A DNA stretch of 64,000 nt from Arthrobacter sp. V1I7 (GCF_030817015.1 NZ_JAUSYS010000001.1:4806129-4870128), one strand, 5' to 3'; counted from the stretch's first letter, positions 13,749 through 23,416 are shown. The notes: a model not told the origin generated them from the sequence alone. Numbers and translations: made by a program.

Positions 13749-14227
13749 TTAGGGCGTGCTGGTCAGTTGCCGGGCTCTGTTGAGGGCCTGCTGGCATGCC
13801 TGTGCGAGATGCTCGCGTTGGCCGGTGCTGCGATAGAGGTCCCGGGCCCATTCAAACTCCGCGGCAGCTTCCCTGTACCGGGCTTCATCGAAGAGCCGCC
13901 TGCCGATCTGACGGCGGACCAGAGCTTCCCTGCCGGCGTGCGGGCCAGGCGCAGGGCCTCTTCGTGCAGCCGGGTGGCCTCGTGCCAGGAGTACTGCCGC
14001 TGGTAGGCCTGGGCAAGCACGAGCAGTGGCCGGAACCGGTCCGCGGCTCCTGCCAGCAGATCCTGCCCCTCCGTAATCGCTTCCTGGGGCCGGTCCAACA
14101 GGCACAGAATCCAGACCCGTTCCAGCGCAGGGCACTGTGTCAGGCGGTCCTCCATGACGGCGCGGTCCAGGACGACGTCCCGCAGCGTAGCAGGGTCCGT
14201 CCGCCAGATGTCCCCTGGTGGCTTCAC
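13749..14227 (-). pseudogene. Tetratricopeptide-repeat protein, frameshifted
   Basis: The start is a GTG at 14227. The first frame gives TPR-like helices (PALERVWILCLLDRPQEAI, FRPLLVLAQAYQRQYSW, HEATRLHEEALRLAR) and then becomes nonsense. The neighbouring frame continues the repeat pattern from about 13930 (GREALVRRQIGRRLFDEA, RYREAAAEFEWARDLYRS, GQREHLAQACQQALNRAR) to the TAA at 13749. A single-base indel near 13930-13945 thus splits a protein of about 158 residues. TPR solenoids mediate protein-protein contacts; the partner is unknown. The gene sits next to other frameshifted genes at 14.4-16.4 kb. Confidence 0.6.
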
Positions 14228-14405
14228 TTGTCACAGGCCTTCCCCTTTCCCCGGGCTGACGGAATTGCCGGGACCAGCGATGCCAACGGTCCCTTTCCAG
14301 TATTGTGCCGTAAACCATTCCGGCCCGCAGATATAGGTCTGCAGCGGAGCCGGCGTCTTTGGTACCCGGGGCAGAGCGCGACTGCGTGTTCAGGGTCCGC
14401 GAACC

Positions 14406-15000
14406 TCAGGGCTGATCTCCGTCGTCACCCCAATGCGGACCAGGAACGATGCGGGGCGGAGAAGGAGCCGGGGGCCAGGCCGGGGTGTCGGGGGCGGGCC
14501 GGGTGCGCCGGCTCCGGCGCATCAGAACCCAGGCCAGCGCAGCGGCAAGCAAGACCAGGGCGGCGAGGATTTGCCACCACGGGGCTGCCGGTTCCTGCGC
14601 CGGTTTCGCCACCGGCTCGGTGGGGGGCCCGTCGTCCGGGAAAGTGATTCGGGTCTGGGCTTGTCGTTCCAGGAGTCCGCTCTTCAGGGTGACCCGGGCG
14701 TTCCACGGGCCGTTCGGTATTTCGCGGGGCACCGAAAAGTCCGCGGTGCGGACCTCGCCGGGGGCAAGTGTCGTTTGCTGTTGCAGACCGAACGGACCGG
14801 CGGAAAGTCCGCCCGGGCCTGCTGTCAGGCTGAGTTCGCCGGTGAGGTCAAGAGCTCGTCCCCCTGAGTTGGTGACCACGGCACTGAGTTGGGGATTGCC
14901 CTCAGCATCCCGGGCAGCGGTGACTGACGTGATGGTGAAATCGGCGGCTTTGCCGCCGCCGGGACCCACAGCAGGGAACCTGGCCATCGTTTCCGTTGAA
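14406..15000 (-). pseudogene. DUF916-type surface protein, C-terminal fragment
   Basis: The minus-strand frame encodes an Ig-like segment (ADFTITSVTAARDAEGNPQL, ALDLTGELSLTAGPGGL, TLAPGEVRTADFSVPREIPN), then a Pro-rich linker, one membrane helix (WWQILAALVLLAAALAWVLM) and a basic Pro-rich cytoplasmic tail. This is the C-terminal architecture of DUF916/WxL peptidoglycan-domain proteins. The N-terminal part is missing: near 14990 the sequence switches to a + strand surface-protein fragment, so the 5' half was removed by an inversion or deletion. Confidence 0.55.
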
Positions 15001-15225
15001 GCGCCCGTCGCGTCCTCCGGGCAGCCGGTTGATCCGGTGAACGGCCCCAAAGTGCCGCCGGCCTCCCCGGCCGGGCCGCTGGACAGCGCGAGGACGGTCC
15101 TGCACGCCAACGCCCCCTACGGCGCCGGTACCTACACCCAGGGCATCAACCTGTCCCTGGCGATCCCTGCCAATACCCGGGCAGGGACCTACACCTCCAC
15201 CATCACCATCGCTTCCGGACCCTGA
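15000..15225 (+). pseudogene. C-terminal fragment of a WxL-like surface protein
   Basis: The + strand frame ends ARTVLHANAPYGAGTYTQG INLSLAIPANTRAGTYTSTI TIASGP, the typical C-terminal beta-strand pattern of secreted WxL-like proteins that are encoded just upstream of DUF916 genes. It lacks a start and its upstream sequence is antisense DUF916 code. The stop at 15223-15225 is followed 58 bases later by a DUF916 gene on the same strand, which fits the usual gene order. Confidence 0.5.
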
Positions 15226-15283
15226 CCGCCTTCGAGACCACCGCCTAACACTGCCACTTCAACGTTTAAAGAGGTCCCGTCAC

Positions 15284-16395
15284 ATGCCCCAACCATCCCC
15301 CGGCCGGCTGAGAGGGATCCGCCGCGCCCGCTTCCTGCCGGCGCGGGTCCTTCTGGTTCTGGTGTGCGCCGTAGCAGCCTTGACAGGACCCATCGGCGGG
15401 GCGACCGGCGATGACGGGAAGCAGCAGGTCAATCTCAGTCTCAAGCCGGTCGGCCAGCCGGGTTCCTATTTCAGCCTGAGCATGGCACCGGGCCAGAGCC
15501 GGCAGTTGAAGGCGGAACTGGGCAACCACGGCGCAGCAGCGATCGCGGCACGCACCTACGCAGCGGACGCCTACACCCTGATCAACGGAGGGGTCGGGGC
15601 GAAAGACCGCGACAGCACCCCAACCGGCGCCACCGCCTGGCTGTCATATCCGACCGAGGTCCTGCAGTTGCCCGCCGGGCAGGCAAGCGTCCGCACGTTC
15701 ACGCTCACGGTGCCGGCCGGAGCGGCGCCCGGGGACTACGTCAGCGGCCTTGTTCTGGAAAACGATGTGCCCATCCAGGGCTCGGGGTCCGTCGCGTTGA
15801 ATCAGATCGTCCGCCAGGTGATCGCCGTGGCCATCCATGTTTCCGGGCCGCTCCAACCGGCCCTCGACCTTGGGGCCGCGAGCCACATGATCAGCGCGAC
15901 AGGTCCGTCGTATCCGTCCAGATCAAAAACACCGGCACCACGAACCTCAAACCCGCCGGCACTCTGCTTATTCACGACCGCGACGGGAAAACCGTCAGCC
16001 AGGCCCCTGTGGCCCTCGGCTCGGTCTATGCGCGCACCGACACGCAGATCGAGACCACCTTGGACGGCAAGCTCCAAACCGGGGACTACACCGTGACCGT
16101 GACCCTGACCGACGCGCCTACAAAGGCCAGCGCGACCGGCACCATCCCTTTCACGGTTGCTGATCAGGCCCTGGCGAAGTCCGGGAGCGCCGGCCCGGTA
16201 CCACTGCCGCAGATCATCCAAGACGCCGGAACCGGGCCGTGGCCCTGGCTCGCCGCACTATTGGTTCTTGCCGTCCTCGCCGTAATTCTCTTGCTCCGCC
16301 GCAGCAAGCGGAATACGACAGAACAGACGGCCAAGGCCATCGCGCCGGGCGCCGCAGGAAACACCGCCGGCAGGGGCGATCACCGGATCAACTGA
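15284..16395 (+). pseudogene. DUF916/WxL peptidoglycan-binding membrane protein, one frameshift
   Basis: The ATG at 15284 opens with basic residues and the hydrophobic signal segment ARVLLVLVCAVAALTGPIGG. Beta-sandwich sequence follows (VNLSLKPVGQPGSYFSLSMA, LPAGQASVRTFTLTVPAGAA, DYVSGLVLENDVPIQGSGSV). Near 15900 the frame changes, and the other frame continues (VVSVQIKNTGTTNLKPAG, TLDGKLQTGDYTVTVTL) to a membrane helix (WPWLAALLVLAVLAVILLLR) and a basic tail ending at 16395. A single indel therefore splits a protein of about 370 residues that would be exported and anchored by one C-terminal helix. Either real decay or a sequencing error could explain it. Confidence 0.65.
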
Positions 16396-16978
16396 AACCG
16401 TGGACGCGCCCCGTCGGACCGGGAACCGGAGCCCACAGCGTGCGCCCGCCCTAGAGGAGCATGTTGAGGTGTGTCAAGGATGTGAGACAGGTGGGGCTGA
16501 CCTGTACCACCAACGAATATTTTGGTTCGCCGCCGGCCAATCAGATCCTCAGGCTCCTATAATTAAGCTGGCCCCAGACCTCAATTGGGCGCGGGGCTCA
16601 GGCCGCGTGACGCGATCCATGTGGATTGGATACCAACCGGCATCTCGCGACCCTCTGAGGTGTTCGTCATGGATGTTGTTGCTACTGGCCTCTTAGCCGC
16701 AGTCCGCTCCGACCTCGACGGTCTGCGAGTTCCAGGAATGCCGTCTAACGGCCCCCAACATGGCCAGTTCGGTTCTGACCTCTTCCATGGCTTGAACATC
16801 TGGCCATCAGCTAATCCCGCTCATGCACTCGTCGGAACGGAACCCGCAACCCTCTTGACGGGGCGGGCGTCATCCGTGCGCCGGGGAGACTGTTTAGCCG
16901 TCGACCTCACCCAGGGCAGATTCTTTGATCTGCGCTCTTTCCCTCATGCAATAACCTGACCTATCAATGGAGGTTCCG
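16396..16978. other. Gene-poor region between DUF916 and the lectin gene
   Basis: A + strand frame from 16585 to 16959 (124 residues) has no recognisable domain and no clear ribosome binding site. The sequences AGGAGCATG (about 16455) and, inverted, GGCTCCTAT (about 16552) resemble the core seen at IS110 ends in this window, so an IS110 end fragment may lie here. Nothing firmer can be said. Confidence 0.35.
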
Positions 16979-18127
16979 ATGTCTGAGACACGAACCGCTT
17001 CGCCAACCCCACCCAGTGCTTCCAACGGCGACCTGCGGCAAGCAATCAGCCGACGCCAAACCCTTAGGGCTGGCGCCGGCTTCCTCGCCTTGGCTGCCCT
17101 GCCGGTTTTCAAGCAACACACCCCGCAGCCCTCGGCAAACGGTACGGCATCCGTGCCCTTCACGGCTCCGGTGCGGTCCGGACGTCTGGAGGCCTTCGGA
17201 CGCGGCTCAGACCACGCGCTCTGGCACAACTGGCAGGTAAGCCCAAACGGGGCCTGGAGCGGCTGGGCTTCCCTCGGCGGCGGGGTCGACCAACCCACCA
17301 TCGGACGCAACGGCGACGGACGCCTCGAGGCCTTCGTCGTTGGAAACGACCACGCGCTCTGGCACAACTGGCAGGTAAGCCCGAGCGGGTCATGGAGCGG
17401 CTGGGATTCCCTTGGCGGCTGGGTTAACCAACCCACCATCGGGCACAACAAGGACGGCAACCTGGAAGCCTTCGTCGTTGGCAGCGACCACGCGCTCCAC
17501 CACAACGTGCAAAGCGGTCGCGTATGGAGCGGCTGGGCGTCCCTTGGCGGCTGGGTCGCAGAACCCACCATCGGGCACAACGCGGACGGGCGCCTGGAAG
17601 TCTTCGTTGTCGGCAGCGACAAAGCGCTCCACCACAACTGGCAGGTAAGTCCGGGTGGGGCATGGAGCGGCTGGGCCTCCCTTGGCGGCTCGGTTAGCCA
17701 ACCCACCGTCGGGCAAAACGAGGACGGACGCCTTGAAGTCTTCGTCGTCGGCAGCGACCGCGCGCTCTGGCACAACTGGCGGGACGGTCCCGACTGGAGC
17801 GGCTGGCATTCCTTGGGCGGCTGGGTCGACCAACCCAAAGTCCACCGCAACGCAGACGGGCGCCTTGAAGTCTTCGTTGTCGGCAGCGACAAAGCGCTCT
17901 GGCACAACTGGCAGGTAGCTCCGAGCGGGGCATGGAGCGGCTGGGCGTCCCTGGGTGGCCAGTGCGACAAACCTGCGGTCGCCCGGAACGGGGATGGCCG
18001 ACTCGAAGTCCTCGTCATCGGAAGCGACCACGCGCTCTGGCATAACTGGCAAAGCGGTGGCGTATGGAGCGGCTGGGCCTCCCTCGGCGGCTGGATCGAT
18101 CAACTGGCCGTGGACGTCAACGCATAG
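16979..18127 (+). CDS. Tat-exported seven-repeat beta-propeller lectin (PLL/tectonin-like)
   Basis: An upstream in-frame ATG exists at 16967, but GGAGG at 16969-16973 places the start at 16979, giving 382 residues. The N-terminus carries a twin-arginine signal (SRRQTLRAG followed by AGFLALAALP), predicting folded export. From about residue 60 to the end there are seven near-identical repeats of about 45 residues, each with the pattern GRLEVFVVGSDxALWHNWQ, then WSGWxSLGG and a G-N-x-D-G turn. Seven such repeats form a closed seven-bladed propeller in fucose-binding lectins of the Photorhabdus PLL type and in tectonins, with sugar sites between blades. Blades 3, 5 and 7 are two residues shorter in the loop before WSGW. 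No partner gene is adjacent. Sugar binding is inferred from the family. Confidence 0.85.
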   Translation: MSETRTASPTPPSASNGDLRQAISRRQTLRAGAGFLALAALPVFKQHTPQPSANGTASVPFTAPVRSGRLEAFGRGSDHALWHNWQVSPNGAWSGWASLGGGVDQPTIGRNGDGRLEAFVVGNDHALWHNWQVSPSGSWSGWDSLGGWVNQPTIGHNKDGNLEAFVVGSDHALHHNVQSGRVWSGWASLGGWVAEPTIGHNADGRLEVFVVGSDKALHHNWQVSPGGAWSGWASLGGSVSQPTVGQNEDGRLEVFVVGSDRALWHNWRDGPDWSGWHSLGGWVDQPKVHRNADGRLEVFVVGSDKALWHNWQVAPSGAWSGWASLGGQCDKPAVARNGDGRLEVLVIGSDHALWHNWQSGGVWSGWASLGGWIDQLAVDVNA

Positions 18128-18712
18128 CCCTGCATACCGACGGCGCATCGGCAACGCCGACGATCGCTGACGCCTTGGCATTACCCATGTCCCGCGCGAT
18201 CAGCTCGGAATACGACGGCCGCTCCGCGGCCAGTTTCTCAGCGGGAGCCACACTGGCCGCCTGCCTTCCGGTCGTCCGCTGGCGCAGCGTCCGCGAGCCC
18301 TGGTGCGCATCGCTGCGAGCGGGTGCTTCCTAACGAGAAGTGCCAGCGGCGTCGACCAGCGCTTGGCGACCTCTTGCTGGTCCATGCCGAATAGACGGCC
18401 CCGCTTACGTGTTTCTTGCTTGTGGTTGGCTGCTGGGATGCGGGCGCGGTGGGCTGAGTGCGGCGAGCCGGTTCAGGGCCTTGATGAGCAGGTCCTTTTC
18501 GGGGGCTCTGGCAGCGAGGTGGACGGTGACCCGGCCGGGCGTGATTAAAGATTTTCCCGGCGATTCAAAGATCCTGGCACGGAGTTTTTTTCGGCGCTCA
18601 CCTGCGCGTTTTGGTTCCGGTGAACGAGGGTTCCCGGCACGATGCGCCGCAAGAGCGTATCGTGCGCCTCCTGCAGAGTCTCAGCACGCGCCTGCGCTTT
18701 CGGCCTCTTGTT
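18128..18712. other. Decayed sequence with possible minus-strand transposase C-terminus
   Basis: No intact gene. On the minus strand about 18410-18600 reads RIFESPGKSLITPGRVTVHL followed by AARAPEKDLLIKALNRLAAL, which resembles the C-terminal end of certain DDE transposases, but no start, catalytic motif or terminal repeat is seen. The identification is weak. Confidence 0.3.
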
Positions 18713-18931
18713 CTACTGTCGCGCCCGCTCCAGCTGCGCCGCCGTTGCCGCAGCGAGGCTTTGAGCCCGGTGATTCGGGGCGGTGGTTGTGACAGGTTTG
18801 GATGGCCCCGGTAGGACGGGGGTGGTTTCTAACATCGTCGCAACACCTGAGCATTTCAGGAGTTGCAATGGCGCGGTCGACAGCGCCTTGAATAGCTCGG
18901 CCGTCCGGATCAGGGTCTGTTCATCAGTCAT
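18713..18931 (-). pseudogene. ArsR-family regulator, N-terminal remnant
   Basis: From the ATG at 18931 the frame gives MTDEQTLIRTAELFKALST, the typical first helices of ArsR/SmtB metal-sensing repressors. It then loses all similarity within a few residues, and the winged-helix and metal-binding parts are absent. It is divergent to the CobW-like gene at 19037, with the Zur box in between. It may once have been a metal-dependent regulator facing this zinc-related operon. Confidence 0.45.
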
Positions 18932-19006
18932 CATCAATACCTACATATACCTTGATCTGCCGGCAGGCGGCAGTCCCGTGGGACAGGAGGGCCGCCTGTT
19001 TGTAGA

Positions 19007-19021
19007 TGAGAATGATTCGCA
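19007..19021 (+). promoter_or_regulatory. Zur box upstream of the cobW-like gene and rpmJ
   Basis: TGAGAATGATTCGCA fits the actinobacterial Zur operator TGAnAATGATTnnCA, with the central AATGATT intact. It ends 15 bases before the ATG of the CobW-like gene. Zur with zinc would occlude the promoter, and zinc starvation would release the operon that also encodes the zinc-free L36. Confidence 0.75.
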
Positions 19022-19036
19022 TGTAGGGTGGCTGGC

Positions 19037-20167
19037 ATGCATGTAACTGTTGTGAGCTCCCTAGATGTTTTCTGCCGCCAGCAGGCCTGCGCGGCCCTGG
19101 CCGCAGACTCCCCGGGTGCCCTAGTCGTCTTCCATGATCTTCTCGAAGGCGGGCTCGTCATCCGCAGGACCTTCCGGGAGGGCAGGCGCCTGGAGCGGGA
19201 GGAATCGACGCTGGAACACGGCTGCCTCAGCTGCACCGTGCGCCTGGACGTCGTGCCCACGGTGGGCCGGCTGCTGGACTCGGGTTCCCGCCTTATTCTG
19301 GGTCTGCCCCCGGGGGTGGCCGCGGCAACTGCCGTGCACGCCCTGCTGCGGGGTCTCGGGGATTCGTTCACCATTGATTCGGTGGTGCTGGCCTGCGCCC
19401 CGGATGCCGTGGAGGACCAGATCTGGGACCATCACACCCTGTTCGAATCCGGCTTCACTGCCGTCCCGGAGGATGACCGGACGCCGGGGGAATTCCTTTT
19501 GGGGGAGCTGTCGTTCAGCGACACGGTCGTGCTGGCCGATCCGGCCCTGGTGCCGGTTGATCCTGCAGCGCGTGCCCGCGGAGTCCAGCTGGTCAAAGAG
19601 CTGGCCCCGCACGTGGTGCTGACCGACAGTGCGGGCGTCTTCCGGCCCGGCCGGCACAATCTCGCGGAGGCAACGGCGCGGACCGTCCCGGGTTCGGTGC
19701 GGATCCCGGCTGAATCCTCCCCGCCCTTCACCACGGTGGTGCAGCGGATTGAGCGGCCCCTGCACCCGGGCCGCTTCCGCCACGCCCTGGCGGCCCTCGC
19801 TGAGGGATCCTGCTGGCTGCGCGGACGGCTCTGGGTGGCCTCGGTACCGGGTTGCAGGATCGCCGTTCAGGGCATCGGACCGAGGGTGTGGCTGGAAAAC
19901 ACCGGCCCCTGGCAGGCTGACCGGAAGTCCCTGCCGTTAATGTCTGCGGTGGACGGTCCTGACGCCGCGCTGGCCTGGCATCCCGAATTCGGCGACCGGG
20001 GAACGGTGCTGGCCGTCACCGGCGATGATGTCGACGCGGCCGAAATCGCCGCACTGCTGCAGGCCTGCGAGCTGACCGAGGCGGAGATGGCCCCGGGCGC
20101 AGCCTCCTTCGCTGATCCCTTCGACCTTAACCAATCAACTGAGACACCACTGAGGAGCAAGTCATGA
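19037..20167 (+). CDS. CobW/COG0523-like protein, putative zinc-starvation metallochaperone
   Basis: The ATG at 19037 gives 376 residues; a GTG nine bases upstream is an alternative. The N-terminal strand [20 protein letters not shown] aligns with the GTPase P-loop region, but the Walker A GxxGxGKT sequence is absent. The metal-binding CxCC equivalent is present as [12 protein letters not shown] near residue 70, and the C-terminal half resembles the CobW C-terminal domain ([20 protein letters not shown]). COG0523 proteins under Zur are thought to deliver zinc to client proteins. The stop overlaps the rpmJ start by four bases (ATGA). With a Zur box upstream and zinc-free L36 downstream, a role in zinc starvation is well supported, though GTPase activity is doubtful. 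Confidence 0.82.
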   Translation: MHVTVVSSLDVFCRQQACAALAADSPGALVVFHDLLEGGLVIRRTFREGRRLEREESTLEHGCLSCTVRLDVVPTVGRLLDSGSRLILGLPPGVAAATAVHALLRGLGDSFTIDSVVLACAPDAVEDQIWDHHTLFESGFTAVPEDDRTPGEFLLGELSFSDTVVLADPALVPVDPAARARGVQLVKELAPHVVLTDSAGVFRPGRHNLAEATARTVPGSVRIPAESSPPFTTVVQRIERPLHPGRFRHALAALAEGSCWLRGRLWVASVPGCRIAVQGIGPRVWLENTGPWQADRKSLPLMSAVDGPDAALAWHPEFGDRGTVLAVTGDDVDAAEIAALLQACELTEAEMAPGAASFADPFDLNQSTETPLRSKS

Positions 20168-20286
20168 AAGTACGAAACTCGCTGCGGGCACTGAAAAAAA
20201 TACCGGGAGCCCAGATTGTCCGCCGCCGCGGCCGCACCTTCGTCATTAACAAGAAAAACCCCCGGATGAAAGCCCGCCAGGGCTGA
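20164..20286 (+). CDS. rpmJ: 50S ribosomal protein L36, zinc-free (type B) paralogue
   Basis: This 40-residue product reads [20 protein letters not shown] and ends [13 protein letters not shown], typical of the YkgO/type B L36. The CxxC-CxxxH zinc site of normal L36 is absent. The start overlaps the stop of the CobW-like gene (ATGA), so translation is coupled and both depend on the same Zur-controlled promoter. GAGGAGC just upstream is the ribosome binding site. It would replace zinc-binding L36 under starvation and free zinc. Confidence 0.95.
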   Translation: MKVRNSLRALKKIPGAQIVRRRGRTFVINKKNPRMKARQG

Positions 20287-20522
20287 CCCGGAACCCGCAG
20301 ACGCGGGAAGCGCACCGCCGTCCGCACGACCAATCCCGAGGGCACAGGCCGGCAATGCCGTCCGGCTCCCGTTGGCCACTACCGGCCAGGGGCCAGGCGG
20401 CACTGCCGTTCCCTGCCGGGGCCGCAAACCTCCTGCTGCCGGACCCGCTCAGCGCGGATTCCGCCGTTCTGCCGCAGGCAGCCGGACCCTCGCCGCCACG
20501 GCAACAGGAACACCCCCCGCTG

Positions 20523-21208
20523 TCAGCGGCGGTCCTTATGCCCGGTATCAGCGGCCGGGCATACCGAGGGCTTCAGCGACAGGGCAGGCGCTCCTTCCGC
20601 GGTCCCGGGCCGCGGCCAGGACGCGGAAGCCATGGAGCCGGGCATGCAGCAGCCCTCGCCTTTCCAGGCGTCCCGCCCCTCCTTGAGGGCCACCGCCGCA
20701 ATGACGAGCGCCGCGACCGGACCAGCCCAGGGCGCTGTTGAGCACCAGGCCCAGCAGCAGAACACCGGAGAGGTACGTGCACAAAAGGGTCTGGCGTGAA
20801 TCGGCGACAGCAGAGAGGGAGCCCAGCTCCCGGCCTGCCCGCCGTTGTGCCAGTGACAGGAACGGCATGACCGCCAGGCTGACCGCGGCCAGCATGATCC
20901 CGGCCCTCGAGTGCCCCGCCTCACCTGCCCCGGACAGTGACAGGACCGCACTGACGGTGACGAAGACGGCCAGGGCAAAAAAGGGCGACCGCTATCAGGC
21001 GCAGCGCCGTCTTCTCGCGGGCCTTCGGGTCGCGGCCGGAGAACTGCCAGGCGACAGCGGCCGCCGAGGAGACTTCAATAACTGAATCCAGCCCGAAACC
21101 GACCAGGGCGGTGGATGAGGCCACCGTTCCCGCCCCGAGGGCGATGACCGCCTCGACCACATTGTGACCAATCGTTGCCGCCACCAGGAGACGGACCCGG
21201 CGGGTCAA
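20523..21208 (-). pseudogene. Cation-diffusion-type heavy-metal transporter, multiply frameshifted
   Basis: Three minus-strand frames rebuild one protein. From the TTG at 21208: [20 protein letters not shown] ... STALVGFGLDSVIEVSSAAA ... RLIAVALF. After a shift at the A6 run near 20980: MLAAVSLAVMPFLSLAQRRA ... GSLSAVADSRQTLLCTYLSG ... LLLGLVLNSALGW. After a second shift near 20710: PVAALVIAAVALKEGRDAWK and GEGCC. The membrane-helix and D-S/D-P motifs match cation transporters of the CDF type that export Zn/Cd/Co. The TTG start overlaps the stop of an upstream frame ending [17 protein letters not shown], which could be the tail of a lost ArsR-type regulator. Confidence 0.6.
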
Positions 21209-21261
21209 AACGGCCTCCGCCCCGCACCCTTCTCCGCCCGGGCCGGAGCCTGCCGGGCGTC

Positions 21262-22797
21262 CATCAGGCGGCCGCGGATGCCAGCGAGCACCTGATCCAC
21301 AACCCCTTGGTTCCAGCCTGGTTCCAGGGACAGAACGTCCTCGTCACCCTCTTCCTCCTGGCTCTCCTGGCGGCCGTGTTCCTGCGCGGCTTCAAGGAAG
21401 CCATCGGTGTCGCCGTCGCAATTGTTGCCGTATACCTCAGCCTCAACGCCGTCGTCGTCATAGCAGCGACGATTCAAGTCTTCACCCACCCTGTATTCGT
21501 CGCTGACTGGTCCACGGCCCTGTTGACTTCACACGGGGATCCCCTCATGGTGATCGCCTTCGCCCTGCTCGTTTTCCCGAAACTGGCACTGGGACTTTCC
21601 GGATTCGAAACAGGAGTGGCGGTAATGCCACAGGTCAGGGGCGACGAGGACGACACCGAGGAAAATCCTGCGGGCCGCATCCACGGAACGCGCCGCATGC
21701 TGACTACAGCCGCAGTAATTATGAGCTCCTTCCTGATCACCAGCAGCTTCATCACAGTGGTGCTCATCCCGGAGCAGGAATTCCAGGACGGCGGACAAGC
21801 CAACGGCCGAGCCCTGGCCTACCTCGCCCACGAATACCTCGGAGTCGGGTTCGGGACCGTGTACGACATCAGTACCATCGCGATCCTCTGGTTCGCCGGT
21901 GCTTCCGCAATGGCCGGCCTGCTGAACCTGGTCCCCAGATACCTACCCCGGTATGGCATGGCCCCCGGCTGGGCCAAAGCTGTCCGCCCCCTGGTGCTCG
22001 TCTTCACACTGGTCGGGTTCCTGATCACCTACCTCTTTGAAGCTGACGTGGATGCCCAGGGCGGGGCATATGCCACCGGCGTGCTGGTGCTGATGACCTC
22101 GGCAGCCGTTGCAGTCACGCTCTCGGCCCGGCGCCGGAAACAGCGCAAACGCACCATCGGATTCGGCACGATCACCGTGGTGTTCACCTACACCACCATT
22201 GCAAACATCATTGAACGTCCTGAAGGAATCAAGATCGCAGGCATCTTCATCCTGGGCATCATCGTGATCTCACTGCTCTCGCGGATCCGGCGTTCCTTTG
22301 AACTGCACGCCACCCGGGTTCATCTTGACCAGGAAGCGCTGCAATTCATGTCCTCCAACCTCGACGGGCCCATATCGATCATCGCCCACGAACCACGCCG
22401 CATTTCCGCCGAGGCCTACCGCGACAAGCTCCGATCCGCGATCGAGGTCAGCCACCTGCCCCTCGAACACGAGGCTCTGTTCCTGGAAGTGATCGTCGAT
22501 GATTCCTCGGACTTCGAAACGGAACTGCAGGTGCGCGGCGTGATCCGGCACGGGTACCGCATCCTGGAGGTCCATGGCCCAGTCGTACCGAACACCATCG
22601 CTTCCGTCCTGCTTCATATCCGCGACGTGACCGGCCTAATGCCCCACATCTACTTCCGCTGGACTGAAGGCAACCCGGTGATTAACCTCCTGCGGTTCCT
22701 GTTCCTAGGCGAGGGCGAAATTGCTCCCGTCACCCGGGAAGTACTGCGGGAGGCCGTGCCCGACGTCACCCAACGCCCATGGGTCCACGTCGGCTGA
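21262..22797 (+). pseudogene. APC-family permease, N-terminally truncated
   Basis: From about [16 protein letters not shown] onward the frame is a good APC-superfamily transporter of the long type (KimA-like potassium or amino acid permeases). It shows helices such as [18 protein letters not shown], the loop [17 protein letters not shown], and a cytoplasmic C-terminal domain of about 170 residues. Family members run to about 650 residues and start with three or four further helices; those are absent, since the upstream sequence is antisense to the adjacent metal-transporter pseudogene. No credible start or ribosome binding site is present, so it is most likely a dead 5'-truncated gene created by a head-to-head rearrangement near 21262. 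Confidence 0.7.
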
Positions 22798-23241
22798 CTA
22801 CGGACGAGCCGAGAACTGTCCAGGATTCCTTGCCAACCCGCAGGATCACACGTGAACAGGCCAAGGCACGCCGGCTCCTCAGGGATGGAATCATGCGAAT
22901 AGTGCTGCGTCTGGTTTAGCAAGTGAAATTGGCCGCACCGTGAGCACGTGGACAACACTCCAGATAACGGTGTCCGTCACGGCGAATATGGGGGATATGC
23001 AGCCGCGTCGGCTAGATCAACGACACCCGGTGAGGGGCTAGAGGAAACATATATTCGAATCGACACTCCGCGAGTTTCCCGTAGCGGAGGCCGCTTGATT
23101 CAATGTGCAGGCTGGGTCTGACAAGAACGGGTTGCACGCCAATGGGGACAGGGCGCTTTCCAGGGATAAACACGAGCTCTGTTACCTTCAAATTGAGCCT
23201 GTTGCGTCGTTGGTTGGAAACCGCCCAGCTTTGAGCTGTGC
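22798..23241. other. Intergenic region, no gene recognised
   Basis: These 444 bases hold only short ORFs without recognisable content. Confidence 0.4.
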
Positions 23242-23416
23242 GGAAACGGTAATGGGACTGGTCGAATCAGGCTCCTGAAGTCATGTCCGCCTGACTCAAC
23301 ACCCCCCGACGAACCTTGAACCGGTGGACGAATCCAGAGAAGGACAGTACTCGAAGGCACGTCGGTTTCCGCTTGAGTCACACCGGTTCAAGTCCGTTTC
23401 CAGTAGTACCGTTTCC
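23242..23416 (+). repeat. Structured 175-bp element, copy 1
   Basis: The element is bounded by perfect inverted repeats GGAAACGGTA (23242-23251) and TACCGTTTCC (23407-23416). Inside is a 12-bp perfect stem, CTTGAACCGGTG (23315-23326) with CACCGGTTCAAG (23381-23392). A second copy lies at 28543-28720 with the same layout and compensatory base changes. This copy is not next to a transposase gene. Its core GGCTCCTGAAGTCATG resembles the ATAGGAGC sequence at IS110 ends in this window, read on the other strand. Confidence 0.75.

Noticed and set aside
13504..13752. 82-codon plus-strand ORF
   Set aside because: No ribosome binding site, no recognisable motif, overlaps the stop of the opposing TPR pseudogene.
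16894..18018. Long minus-strand ORF of 374 codons with repeated Pro/Ser-rich blocks
   Set aside because: It is the antisense of the seven-repeat lectin; its repeats simply mirror the blades, and it has no start signal or known domain.
17160..18120. Regularly spaced repeats that could suggest a CRISPR-like array
   Set aside because: The period (about 135 bp) is that of the 45-residue protein blades; repeats are diverged at third positions and translate in frame. No CRISPR array or cas gene was seen anywhere.
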